From assembly GCA_006226595.1 (NCBI GenBank), contig SBGP01000010.1, positions 1 to 64,000 of the forward strand: DNA of 64,000 nucleotides. The letters are read 5' to 3'. Every line of letters begins with the position of its first letter. The stretch's first letter is position 1. Shown here one piece after another: positions 24,493 to 32,028 of the stretch. This DNA is from Deltaproteobacteria bacterium. GTDB lineage: Bacteria; Myxococcota_A; UBA796; GCA-2862545. A program made the translations under genes and the position numbers. The notes beneath the pieces were generated by a model, which was given only the letters and a program-made list of their open reading frames with translations, did no database searches and was not told the origin of the DNA.

Positions 24493-25043
24493 GGGCGCAC
24501 CAGGCGGTCGAGGACTTCGGCGGCAACGGCCTCGACGCCGCGGTTTCCGGTGTCGACGGTGAGGGTCGCCAGGGTCGCGAAGGCAGGGTTCTCGAGGAAG
24601 CGCCGGTTGTTCGCCGAGAGCACCGGGTCGTGGCCAGTCCGCGCATCGAGCACGGCGAGGGTCCGGTCGAGATCCGCGTACGGGCGCAGGAACACGACGT
24701 TCGCGAACGGTGCGAACGCCCGCTGAAGGCGAGTCAGCACGTCAGCGTGCTCGCAGACGACGGCTCCACCGCCCAGGTCGAGCACGCCGCGATGTTCGTC
24801 GAGCATGCGCTCGATGGCGTAGGGCGAGAACACCTTCCAGTAGCGGTACATCGTCGCCCAGCCCTCCTTCTCGTGGAGCGCGAGGTTGAGCGCCATGTCG
24901 AAGCCGAGCTCCTCGAAGTAGCCGCGACGGAGGGCGTCGTACTCGACGTGGGCGACGCCGAGAGCCGAGGCCAGACGCGCGGCCACGGAGGTCTTGCCGG
25001 CGCCTACCGGCCCGATGAGCACGGGATCGTAGCGAGTGGACAT
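24489..25043 (-). CDS. Shikimate-kinase-like P-loop protein
   Basis: 184 residues from ATG 25043. The Walker A motif GPVGAGKT lies near residue 11-18, followed by SVAARLASALG and a DLGGGAVV segment like the GGG substrate loop of shikimate kinases. It also resembles other small P-loop kinases, and shikimate binding cannot be confirmed because the DR pair of true AroK is not obvious. The protein is cytoplasmic. It is divergent from the membrane protein gene on the plus strand. Confidence 0.7.
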   Translation of the reverse strand: MSTRYDPVLIGPVGAGKTSVAARLASALGVAHVEYDALRRGYFEELGFDMALNLALHEKEGWATMYRYWKVFSPYAIERMLDEHRGVLDLGGGAVVCEHADVLTRLQRAFAPFANVVFLRPYADLDRTLAVLDARTGHDPVLSANNRRFLENPAFATLATLTVDTGNRGVEAVAAEVLDRLVRP

Positions 25044-25109
25044 GTCGCATCCTGCCACGGCGACGGCCCGGGCCGTGCGACCGGGGTACAAGCGGGCGCT
25101 GGAGCCGCC

Positions 25110-25928
25110 CTGAACGTTCTCCTCTCCGCACTGCTGGCTGGCTTGGTCGCCATTGCCGTGACCCGTCTGGTCGAGACCTTCGGTGGTCGCCTCGGCGGCG
25201 TGCTCGGCACCCTGCCCACGACCATCGTGCCGGCCGCCGGCGGGATCTGGCTCGCGAACCCGGACCCCTCCGCGCTGGCGACGGCCATGGCTGCGGTGCC
25301 GGCCGGCATGCTCGTCGACGCGGGCTTCCTCTACGTGTGGCGAGCGCTGCCGCCCCGGCTTCCAGGCTGGTCACTGGCCCTGCGCCTCGCCGTGGTCAGC
25401 GCCGCCTCGCTCACGGTCTGGGCGGTGCTCGCCCTCGGTGCGCTGGCGGTGGTCGAGGCCGTCCTCGGGACGGGCGCCTCCCCCGCCCTGCTCGGGGCCG
25501 CGTTCACCGCGACGCACGTGCTCGTCGGTGTGCTCGCCTGTCTCGCGCCCCGAGAGGCCCCTAAGGGCAAGAAGCCCGTGAGGTTCGGCACCCTCGTGCT
25601 CCGCGGAGGCCTCGCCGCCGTGGCCATCGGCGTGAGCGTGCTCATCGCCAGCCTCGGCAACCCCGCCCTCGCCGGCGTGGCGAGCGTGTTCCCGGCGATC
25701 TTCCTCACCACGATGGTGTCGCTGTGGTGGTCCCAGGGCGAGGCGGTACCCGCCGGGGCGGTGGGCCCGATGATGCTCGGGGGCGCCGCGGTGTCGGGCT
25801 ACGCGCTGGTCGCGACCTTCACCCTGCCCAGCCTCGGTGTCGCCGCTGGGAGTGTGGTCGCCTGGGTGGCCGCCGCCACCCTGTTCACCGCCCCGAGCGC
25901 GTGGTGGCTGTCGCGCCGCCAGCGCTGA
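25110..25928 (+). CDS. Multi-pass inner-membrane protein, probable CTG start
   Basis: About 272 residues with roughly eight hydrophobic helices separated by short loops. The frame is open much further upstream, but similarity to a membrane protein starts only at LNVLLSALLAGLVAIAVTRL. No ATG, GTG or TTG lies there; CTG 25110 has GGAG five bases upstream and fits best. TTG 25143 would cut the first helix. No transporter signature was recognised. It ends next to the convergent small gene at 25933. Confidence 0.55.
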   Translation: MNVLLSALLAGLVAIAVTRLVETFGGRLGGVLGTLPTTIVPAAGGIWLANPDPSALATAMAAVPAGMLVDAGFLYVWRALPPRLPGWSLALRLAVVSAASLTVWAVLALGALAVVEAVLGTGASPALLGAAFTATHVLVGVLACLAPREAPKGKKPVRFGTLVLRGGLAAVAIGVSVLIASLGNPALAGVASVFPAIFLTTMVSLWWSQGEAVPAGAVGPMMLGGAAVSGYALVATFTLPSLGVAAGSVVAWVAAATLFTAPSAWWLSRRQR

Positions 25929-25932
25929 GCGC

Positions 25933-26262
25933 TCACGCCGCCTCGGTCTTGCCCACGACGCGCCGCACCTCGCGCCGGCGACGCCCCGCCACCGTGCGCG
26001 GGTTGAGCTCGCTCGCGAGGGTCGCCACCCGCAGACGCACCACCTCGTCGGCGCACACCTCGGCCAACGCGCTGCCGCCGACCCGAACCACCACGAGCAC
26101 CGCATCGCCGTCCAGGAGGTCGGCGAGCTGCCGGGCCGTCAGCGAGAGCTCGGGCAGGTAGCGGCGCAGCAGGCGCGTGGCTTCGCGTCCACGTGCCGCC
26201 CACCACGCACCGAGTCCGAGGTCGCCGTTGTCGAGCTGAAGTTGGATGGTGCCGCTGCGCAC
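25933..26262 (-). CDS. Unknown 109-residue protein
   Basis: GTG 26262 is preceded by GGAGGG. The sequence starts RSGTIQLQLDNGDLGLGAWW and is followed by a helical middle and an Arg-rich tail (AGRRRREVRR). Soluble, no family recognised. The gene is divergent from the FAD oxidase, with a 127-base shared upstream region containing a 10-bp inverted repeat. The frame could extend upstream, but the ribosome binding site favours this start. Confidence 0.5.
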   Translation of the reverse strand: MRSGTIQLQLDNGDLGLGAWWAARGREATRLLRRYLPELSLTARQLADLLDGDAVLVVVRVGGSALAEVCADEVVRLRVATLASELNPRTVAGRRRREVRRVVGKTEAA

Positions 26263-26323
26263 GTGCCCTCCGGGTTCGTGCCGTGGTTCTACCTGCGACC
26301 CCCACCAGAAAATGTCCGGGTAC

Positions 26324-26350
26324 CGGGAGCCGCGATGACAGCGGCTCCCG
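26324..26350. repeat. 10-bp inverted repeat in a divergent promoter region
   Basis: CGGGAGCCGC (26324-26333) and GCGGCTCCCG (26341-26350) are perfect complements with a 7-base loop. Its position between two divergent genes fits an operator; it could also be a leader hairpin. Confidence 0.5.
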
Positions 26351-26376
26351 CGCGGCGTCGGAGAACCCGATCGCGG

Positions 26377-26382
26377 TAGGCT
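26377..26382 (+). promoter_or_regulatory. -10-like element TAGGCT, leaderless placement
   Basis: TAGGCT ends seven bases before ATG 26390, there is no Shine-Dalgarno sequence, and the predicted start is at or next to the A of ATG. The same hexamer occurs ahead of several other genes here. Confidence 0.4.
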
Positions 26383-26389
26383 CCGCGGC

Positions 26390-28855
26390 ATGAGCGACGA
26401 GACCCAGAAGCCCGCGCCCCTTCCCCTTCCCCTTCGGCTGCTCCGCGGTGTGGGCCGCCTGGTCGCCACCGTGGCGCTGACCTCGGTGCTCGCGGGTGTG
26501 GGCACCTTCGCGTGGCTGGAGCAGGCGCCGGACACCTCCCCGCACACCGAGGTCGTCGACGTCACCCAGCTCATCCACATCGACACCGACCGCATCGCCA
26601 CCCCGACCGACACCGCCGAGCTGCGGCGACAGGTCGCGATGCACGACGGGCCGATCTCGATCGGCGGCGGCCGCTTCTCGATGGGCGGGCAGATCGCGAC
26701 CGAGCAGACCCTGTTCCTCGACATGCGCGAGATGGACGACGTGCTCGCCCTCGACGTCGAGAACAAGACCGCGCGCGTCGAGGCGGGCATCACCTGGCGC
26801 ACGCTCATCGAGCACCTCGATCCACACGACCTCTCCGTGAAGATCATGCAGTCGTACGCGAACTTCACCGTGGGCGGCTCGCTGTCCGTGAACGCCCACG
26901 GTCGCTACGTCAACGAGGGTCCCGTGGTGCACAGCGTGCGCGCCATCGAGCTCGTGCTCGCCGACGGCACCCTCGTGCGCTGTTCCCGCGACGAGCACAG
27001 CGATCTGTTCTGGGCGGCGGTCGGCGGCTACGGCGCCGTCGGTGTGATCGCGACGGTGGAGCTCGACCTCGCTGACAACGTGCCCATGGCGCGCAGCGTC
27101 GCCCGCATGCACGTCGACGCATTCGAGGACTGGTTCGCCGAGAACATCCGCGGCTCCGACTCCGCGATCTACTTCAACGCCGACCTGTACCCGCCCGCCT
27201 ACGACGACCTCGTCGCGATCACCTTCTCCGAGACCGACCAGCCGCTGACGGTGACCGAGCGACTGCAGGCCGGGGGCGAGTCGTCGAGCGCCGAGAAGTT
27301 CATGTACTGGTGGGTCAGCGAGGCCCCGCTCGGCAAGGAGGCCCGCAGCGAGGTGATCGACCGCCTGCGCCTCGCCGACCAGCCGGTGATCTGGCGAAAC
27401 TACGAGGCGAGCTACGACGTCGCCGGCCTCGAGCCCGCATCTCGCGAGAGCTCGACCTACGTGCTGCAGGAGTACTTCATCCCGGTGGAGCACTTCGCGG
27501 ACTTCGTGCCGAAGATGGCCGAGGTGTTCACCAAGCACGAGGTGAACGTCGTCAACGTGAGCATTCGCCACGCCTCGGCCGAGCCGGACTCGCTGCTGTC
27601 GTGGGCCCCCGGGGAGACCTACGCCTTCGTCATCTACTACAAGATGGGCACCGACGAGGCCGCGTGGAAGCACGCCCGGACGTGGTCGCGCGAGATGGAC
27701 GAGGCCATCCTCGACGCCGAGGGCGTGTGGTACCTGCCGTACCAGATCCACGCGACGCCCGAGCAGTTCCACCGCGCCTACCCGCGGGCCGAGGAGCTGT
27801 TCGCGGTGAAGCGACGCGTCGACCCGCACTACCAGTTCCGCAACAAGCTCTGGGACGCCTACCTGCCGCCGACCGCCGAGTACGGCGGCGCCTCGGACGA
27901 GGAGACGATCCGCGCGCGACTGGCGACGCGCGAAGGCTGGAACCGCCCCGAGGACCAGACCTTCCTCACCCTGCCGGAGTGGCTGATCGTCTACTCCGCG
28001 GACGAGCTGGGCGCGTTCCTCGACGATCACCGTCCCTCCGAGTTCCCCTACTTCGCGGCCATCGGTCAGTTCTGGACGAACTACCGAGCGGTGTACGGGC
28101 GCGTGCGCGACCACTACGAGTTCAACACCGGCTACCACCTGATGATCGGCGTGATCGGCGCCTCGTACACGGTCGAGATGGCCGGCAAGGGCCTGTACGA
28201 GCACACGCTCGGTCGCCTGTTCGAGTCCGCCGCGCGCGTGCCCGAAGAGGACGCCTACGCGCGGATCACCGCCGAGTACGGCGCGTTCACGCACCACACC
28301 CCGTGGTACGCCTTCGACTTCCCCGCTGCGCGCGCGAGTCTCGCGGACGTGGATGGGGCGGGCCTTCGCGGGACGGAGCGCCAGGTGGTGACCCGCATCG
28401 AGCTCACCCTGAAGTCGTGGTGGGCGTGGTGCATCGGCGCGGGAACCGGGGCAGCCTACGACCCGGAGGCCGAGCGCCTGGAGGTGTGGGTGCGCGGCGA
28501 TCGAGCGCTGCTGGACGACATCGACGGCCTCACCGTGCTCGACGACCTCGGCGGAAGGGACCACCTCGTGTCGGTGCCGCGCTACGAACCGTTCACCGCC
28601 GCCGCCCTGACCCTTGCCCGGCGGGACGTGGACATCGTGTCGATCGCCGGCGGAGAGCGCCTGCTCGTCCAGGTCCAGGCCGACCGGGACTGGGACGACG
28701 GCGCACAGTGGGCGCACACCGTGGTCGAGTGGCCCATGCTCTCGGATCCCGGGCGCAAGCGCGTGGCCTTCGAGGTACCCGTGCGTCGCCTCGACGCCGT
28801 GGTCCCCGCGCTGGAGTCGAGCGGCGCCACCATCGAGCACGTGTACGACTTCTGA
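26390..28855 (+). CDS. Membrane-anchored FAD-linked oxidase fused to an unknown C-terminal domain
   Basis: 821 residues. One N-terminal helix (about 20-42) suggests a membrane anchor. A PCMH-type FAD-binding domain follows: ISIGGGRFSMGGQ, VEAGITWRTL, VGGSLSVNAHGRY and DLFWAAVGGYGAVG. This is the aldonolactone/alditol oxidase-DprE1 group. The usual flavin-linking His is not seen, so FAD is probably non-covalent. The oxidase part ends near 490 (DPHYQFRNKLW). About 330 extra residues follow (FLTLPEWLIVYSADE, GYHLMIGVIGASYTVE), a segment I do not recognise. Substrate unknown. Confidence 0.8.
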   Translation: MSDETQKPAPLPLPLRLLRGVGRLVATVALTSVLAGVGTFAWLEQAPDTSPHTEVVDVTQLIHIDTDRIATPTDTAELRRQVAMHDGPISIGGGRFSMGGQIATEQTLFLDMREMDDVLALDVENKTARVEAGITWRTLIEHLDPHDLSVKIMQSYANFTVGGSLSVNAHGRYVNEGPVVHSVRAIELVLADGTLVRCSRDEHSDLFWAAVGGYGAVGVIATVELDLADNVPMARSVARMHVDAFEDWFAENIRGSDSAIYFNADLYPPAYDDLVAITFSETDQPLTVTERLQAGGESSSAEKFMYWWVSEAPLGKEARSEVIDRLRLADQPVIWRNYEASYDVAGLEPASRESSTYVLQEYFIPVEHFADFVPKMAEVFTKHEVNVVNVSIRHASAEPDSLLSWAPGETYAFVIYYKMGTDEAAWKHARTWSREMDEAILDAEGVWYLPYQIHATPEQFHRAYPRAEELFAVKRRVDPHYQFRNKLWDAYLPPTAEYGGASDEETIRARLATREGWNRPEDQTFLTLPEWLIVYSADELGAFLDDHRPSEFPYFAAIGQFWTNYRAVYGRVRDHYEFNTGYHLMIGVIGASYTVEMAGKGLYEHTLGRLFESAARVPEEDAYARITAEYGAFTHHTPWYAFDFPAARASLADVDGAGLRGTERQVVTRIELTLKSWWAWCIGAGTGAAYDPEAERLEVWVRGDRALLDDIDGLTVLDDLGGRDHLVSVPRYEPFTAAALTLARRDVDIVSIAGGERLLVQVQADRDWDDGAQWAHTVVEWPMLSDPGRKRVAFEVPVRRLDAVVPALESSGATIEHVYDF

Positions 28856-28867
28856 AGCCGGGCTTGG

Positions 28868-28910
28868 ACCCGAGACATCCGCGTCGGGTGTGGTGCTCTG
28901 CGGGAGCACC
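28868..28910 (+). terminator. Two adjacent hairpins after the FAD oxidase gene
   Basis: ACCCGA/TCGGGT (28868-28889) and GGTGCTC/GAGCACC (28892-28910, 5-base loop) lie just downstream of the stop and have no U run. A terminator or attenuator before the YciO gene is possible. Confidence 0.35.
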
Positions 28911-28943
28911 GGTGATACGGTGCCGGCCTCCGAGGGCCGTGCG

Positions 28944-29564
28944 ATGAGCGAGCACCTGTACACCCACATCGATCCGCCAGATCAGCGGCATCTCGACCAG
29001 ATCGTCGACGTGCTCCGCGACCATGGCGTCATCGCCCTCGGCACCGGTACCAACTGGGCGTTCGTCGCCGACCCGACCTCGCGGGCCGCGAACGAGGCCA
29101 TCCGCCGCCTCAAGCCGACCCACCCGAAGGAGCAGCCATTCTCGCTGCTCTGCGCGTCGATCGCGATGGCGACCGAGATGGCGATGGTCGATGCGACGGC
29201 GTACCGCGTGCTCAAGCGCGCGTGGCCCGGTCCGTTCACGGTGCTGCTGCCCGCGAATCGCGCCCTGCCCCGCCTGCTCAAGACCAAGCGCAAGGTCGTC
29301 GGCTGCCGTGTGCCCGACGCGCCGCTCGCGCTCGCCATCCTCGAGCACTTCGGTGGACCGCTGATGGCGACCACGGTGCCCAGGCGCGCCGACGGAAGCG
29401 TGCTCACGATGGGCTACGAGGTCTTCGAGACCCATGGCCACGGACTCGACCTCGTCGTCGACCTCGGTGACCCGCTGCCCGGCACCGAGACGACCGTCGT
29501 CGACATGTCGAGCGGTGCCGTCGAGATCATCCGCGAAGGCGCCGGCGACATCGAGCTGCTGTAG
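28944..29564 (+). CDS. Sua5/YciO/YrdC family protein
   Basis: 206 residues from ATG 28944. The family core is clear: KEQPFSLLC, KRAWPGPFTVLLPA, VVGCRVPDAPLALAIL and GGPLMATT. YrdC/Sua5 makes threonylcarbamoyl-AMP for tRNA t6A; YciO relatives share the fold with less certain activity. The first segment is GTGTNWAFVADPTS instead of the usual PTDTVYGL, so this is closer to the YciO side. It is followed by a 370-base non-coding region rich in palindromes. Confidence 0.85.
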   Translation: MSEHLYTHIDPPDQRHLDQIVDVLRDHGVIALGTGTNWAFVADPTSRAANEAIRRLKPTHPKEQPFSLLCASIAMATEMAMVDATAYRVLKRAWPGPFTVLLPANRALPRLLKTKRKVVGCRVPDAPLALAILEHFGGPLMATTVPRRADGSVLTMGYEVFETHGHGLDLVVDLGDPLPGTETTVVDMSSGAVEIIREGAGDIELL

Positions 29565-29670
29565 CGGTTCACCGCGACCGCGCGTCGCGCTCGTCTCCGA
29601 GCCGCCGTGCCACCGCGTCGGGTCTGCTGGGCCACGTCGAGCCCGCGGCGTCACCGGCGACGCACAGTCC

Positions 29671-29710
29671 GCTGCACGACCTGGTCTTCCCGAAAAATCG
29701 GTCGTGCAGC
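29671..29710 (+). terminator. 11-bp stem-loop after the YciO gene
   Basis: GCTGCACGACC (29671-29681) and GGTCGTGCAGC (29700-29710) are perfect complements with an 18-base loop that includes CGAAAAATC. It lies about 100 bases past the YciO stop. A structural RNA or binding site is an alternative. Confidence 0.4.
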
Positions 29711-29737
29711 CGGTGGCTGCGCAGCGTCGCACGCCTC

Positions 29738-29761
29738 GAAGCGCTTCGCTACACATGTAGC
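29738..29761. repeat. Two abutting palindromes
   Basis: GAAGCGCTTC is directly followed by GCTACACATGTAGC (6-bp arms, 2-base centre). The spacing suggests a protein-binding site. No gene start is close by. Confidence 0.4.
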
Positions 29762-29856
29762 GCAAGTAGATTCACCAACTGACCGGCGTGCCGCCATGGA
29801 CCGCCGCGAGGCGACCATGTTCCGCGCAGAGCCCACTCTCGTGCCCGACAGGGTTG

Positions 29857-29874
29857 CCCAGCCTCCCGGCTGGG
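29857..29874 (-). terminator. Hairpin after the globin histidine kinase gene
   Basis: CCCAGCC (29857-29863) pairs with GGCTGGG (29868-29874), loop of four bases. It lies 60 bases past the kinase stop on the minus strand and lacks a U run. Confidence 0.4.
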
Positions 29875-29935
29875 AGCACTCGTCGTGCCTGGACCCGACG
29901 GTAGTGCTCCTCGCGTGCATACGCGTGGCGTGGTT

Positions 29936-31387
29936 CTAGGGCCGAGGCAGGGTCAGGCGGAAGCAGGCGCCGGAGCCACCGCGCGGCTCGTCGGCCAGCA
30001 CCAGGTCGCCGTCCATGGCCTGGGCGGCCTTGCGCGAGATGGCGAGACCGAGGCCCGTGCCCTGGGTCTTCGTGGTCACGAACGGCTCGAAGATACGGTC
30101 GCGTACCTTCGGATCGACGCCCGGGCCGTCATCCTCGACGAGGACGGCTCCCTCCTCGATGATGAACGAGCAGCACGTGCCCGCCGCCAGCCCGTTGGCA
30201 CCCAGGTTGAGCAGGATCTGCTCGACCAGATGCGGGTCCGCGACACCCCGCCCCTCTCCGCGAACCTCGACCTCGCCGGGCAGCAGCTCGGCCACGCGCT
30301 CGGCCAGCGCGCGCAGGTCGAGCGAGCCGACCTGAGCCTCCACCGGTCGCGCGAACGCGAGCAGCTCGGTGACCAGGCGGTTCAGCCGCAGGATCTGCCC
30401 CTGGACCTTGTCCATGATCTTCTTGCGGCGGTCGTCCGCGTCCATGCTCCCGCTGAGCACCTGCACGGCCCCGGAGATGCCGGCGAGCGGGTTGCGGAGC
30501 TCGTGGGCGACGGCCGCGGAGAGCTCGCCGAGCTTGGCCAGGGCCTCCGAGCGCTGCACGCGGCCCTCGAGCTCGATGGCGTCGGTGAGTTCCTCGATGT
30601 GAAGCAGGATGTCGGCCTCTTCGTGGGCGAGGAAGACGACGTCGATGCGGAACTGCCGCTCGACGCCGTCGATCACGGTGTCCACGCGAAGCAGGCAGAT
30701 GTCGCGGTTGCCGTTACGGGCGCGATGGACCGCCTCGTCCAGCTCGCTGGCCTCCACGAGGGCCGGCGGCAGCGCCTCCTGCCAGCGTGCACCGAGCAGT
30801 CGCGCTCCCTCGAACAGGCGGTAGCTCGGCCGCGTCGCGCTGATCACGCGGTCGTCGCGATCGACGAGCAGGACGGTGACCGGGAGTCGGCTGATCAGCA
30901 GGTCCTGGAGGCTGCGCAGCTGCTCGAGCTCGTGCTGCTCCATGTAGCTGGCGGTCATCACTGCGGCGTCCACGGTGGTGATGCGGTGCACGGCCTCCGA
31001 GATGGCGAAGGCCTGCTCGGGGCGCTCGGCGAAGGCAATCGCCGACATGCGCTCGACGATGACGGCCATGGCGGTGCTCACGTAGCGAGGCGGCAGTCCG
31101 ACCTCGACGTGCCGGTGTCCGACGCGGAGCCGACGCTGGAAGTAGGCCTCGTCGTGGGGTCCGCGGAGGGTCTCCTCGAGCCAGTGGGCCATGCTCCGCC
31201 GCAGCCGCGCCATCTGCGCGTCGTCACGGATGATGCGACGGGTCCCGGGGTGACGCATCACCCGGGCGTAGAAGTCGTCGACGACATCCGGAATGTGCGG
31301 CTCGGCGATGGGCCAGAACGCGGTGAGCAGATCGCGGTCCTCGTCGGTGAAGCCCACGTAGGAAACGAGCTCGCGCCAGTCGGTCAC
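29936..31387 (-). CDS. Globin-coupled sensor histidine kinase
   Basis: 483 residues from GTG 31387 with GGAGG upstream. The first 160 residues form a sensor globin; RVGHRHVEVGLPPRYV is the proximal-His segment of globin-coupled sensors, with His93 the likely heme ligand. A PAS-like segment follows (about 165-270), then HisKA with His295 in AAVAHELRNPL and an HATPase domain with VEDDGPGV and GTGLGLAI. No membrane helix is seen, so it should sense cytoplasmic O2 or another gas. The NtrB-like H-box suits an NtrC-type partner, but no response regulator is in the window. It is divergent from the uspA-cbb3 oxidase operon. Confidence 0.92.
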   Translation of the reverse strand: MTDWRELVSYVGFTDEDRDLLTAFWPIAEPHIPDVVDDFYARVMRHPGTRRIIRDDAQMARLRRSMAHWLEETLRGPHDEAYFQRRLRVGHRHVEVGLPPRYVSTAMAVIVERMSAIAFAERPEQAFAISEAVHRITTVDAAVMTASYMEQHELEQLRSLQDLLISRLPVTVLLVDRDDRVISATRPSYRLFEGARLLGARWQEALPPALVEASELDEAVHRARNGNRDICLLRVDTVIDGVERQFRIDVVFLAHEEADILLHIEELTDAIELEGRVQRSEALAKLGELSAAVAHELRNPLAGISGAVQVLSGSMDADDRRKKIMDKVQGQILRLNRLVTELLAFARPVEAQVGSLDLRALAERVAELLPGEVEVRGEGRGVADPHLVEQILLNLGANGLAAGTCCSFIIEEGAVLVEDDGPGVDPKVRDRIFEPFVTTKTQGTGLGLAISRKAAQAMDGDLVLADEPRGGSGACFRLTLPRP

Positions 31388-31405
31388 GAAACCTCCAGGA
31401 CGAGG

Positions 31406-31411
31406 ACCCTA
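31406..31411 (-). promoter_or_regulatory. -10-like element TAGGGT for the histidine kinase
   Basis: Read on the minus strand, TAGGGT lies 18 bases upstream of GTG 31387, with GGAGG in between. Confidence 0.35.
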
Positions 31412-31449
31412 GCCGCCGCTTCTCGGCGTCGCCAGCGTGTGTGTTTTCC

Positions 31450-31465
31450 CCCACGGGGCCGTGGG
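31450..31465. promoter_or_regulatory. Palindrome CCCACGG-GG-CCGTGGG, possible enhancer site
   Basis: 7-bp arms with a 2-base centre lie about 60-75 bases upstream of the sigma-54-like promoter of uspA-cco. A CCCCCAC half repeats at 31470-31476. The position suits an activator binding site. Confidence 0.4.
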
Positions 31466-31525
31466 CAATCCCCCACAGGGTGGATGGAACCCGCCGAAAA
31501 GCACCTTCAGAGGCGGATCGCGACA

Positions 31526-31541
31526 TGGCACAGATGCTGCT
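31526..31541 (+). promoter_or_regulatory. Candidate sigma-54 promoter for uspA-cco
   Basis: TGGCACAGATGCTGCT has GG and GC ten bases apart and one mismatch to TGGCAC-N5-TTGCT. The predicted start (about 31552) is right at the AGGAGG ribosome binding site of the UspA gene. Confidence 0.5.
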
Positions 31542-31563
31542 TTGTGCGTCGCAGGAGGGATCC

Positions 31564-32028
31564 ATGAAGCTCCTGGCCGCAATCGACCTACACGACAATC
31601 CAGAGTCCATGGTGGACGAGGCCACTCGCTGGGCCGAGCGCACCGGTGGCACGCTGTCCCTGCTCTTCGTCGAAGAGCTTGGCGAGGCCTGGGCCACCGG
31701 GGTGAGCGACCCCACGGTGCTCAGCCTGCTCGAGGTCGAGCGCGCCAGCCTGCGCAAGGTGCACCGCGACCGCATCGCCGAGCTCACCGAGCGGATCCCC
31801 GCCGACTTCCGGGGTGCCCCCCTGGTCAAGGACGGCGTCGCCTGGCGCGCCATCGCCGATGCCTCGGAGCAGACCGATCTGCTCCTCATCGGCACGCATG
31901 GCCGCACGGGCTTCGCTCACTTCTTCCTGGGAAGCGTGGCCGAGCGCGTCGTTCGCGCCGCCCACTGCCCAGTCCTCGTTCTCCGCCCGTCCGGCTCCGC
32001 TGGCCGCGCAACCGCACAGGAGGCTTGA
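31564..32028 (+). CDS. UspA-type universal stress protein
   Basis: 154 residues from ATG 31564 (AGGAGG upstream). The ATP-binding signature G-x2-G-x9-G-S is present (GTHGRTGFAHFFLGS) and is followed by HCPVLVLRP. It is the first gene of the cbb3 operon; its stop overlaps the ccoN start (TGATG). A second paralogue follows the operon at 38854. UspA proteins help cells under energy or redox stress, so its link to respiration here is plausible. Confidence 0.92.
   Translation: MKLLAAIDLHDNPESMVDEATRWAERTGGTLSLLFVEELGEAWATGVSDPTVLSLLEVERASLRKVHRDRIAELTERIPADFRGAPLVKDGVAWRAIADASEQTDLLLIGTHGRTGFAHFFLGSVAERVVRAAHCPVLVLRPSGSAGRATAQEA

Larger units (their letters stand above)
29565..29935. other. Non-coding, palindrome-rich convergent region
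   Basis: Between convergent genes, 371 bases hold at least four inverted repeats: 29671-29710 (11-bp arms), GAAGCGCTTC 29738-29747, GCTACA-CA-TGTAGC 29748-29761, and CCCAGCC/GGCTGGG 29857-29874. Open frames on either strand are Arg/Ser/Pro-rich with no ribosome binding site. I found no tRNA-like cloverleaf. The outermost repeats probably end the two flanking genes; the middle pair is unexplained. Confidence 0.6.

Noticed and set aside
24630-25109. N-terminal extension of the membrane protein gene
   Set aside because: It overlaps the kinase-like gene on the other strand and the extra 160 residues look like shadow sequence; hydrophobic coding starts at 25110.
25799-28969. 1056-codon minus frame over the FAD oxidase
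   Set aside because: Shadow of the oxidase gene. Only the small gene at 25933-26262, in another frame and with its own ribosome binding site, was accepted on this strand.
29607-29939. 110-codon plus frame in the palindrome-rich gap
   Set aside because: Arg/Ser/Pro-rich, no Shine-Dalgarno sequence, no recognisable fold. The inverted repeats explain the region better.
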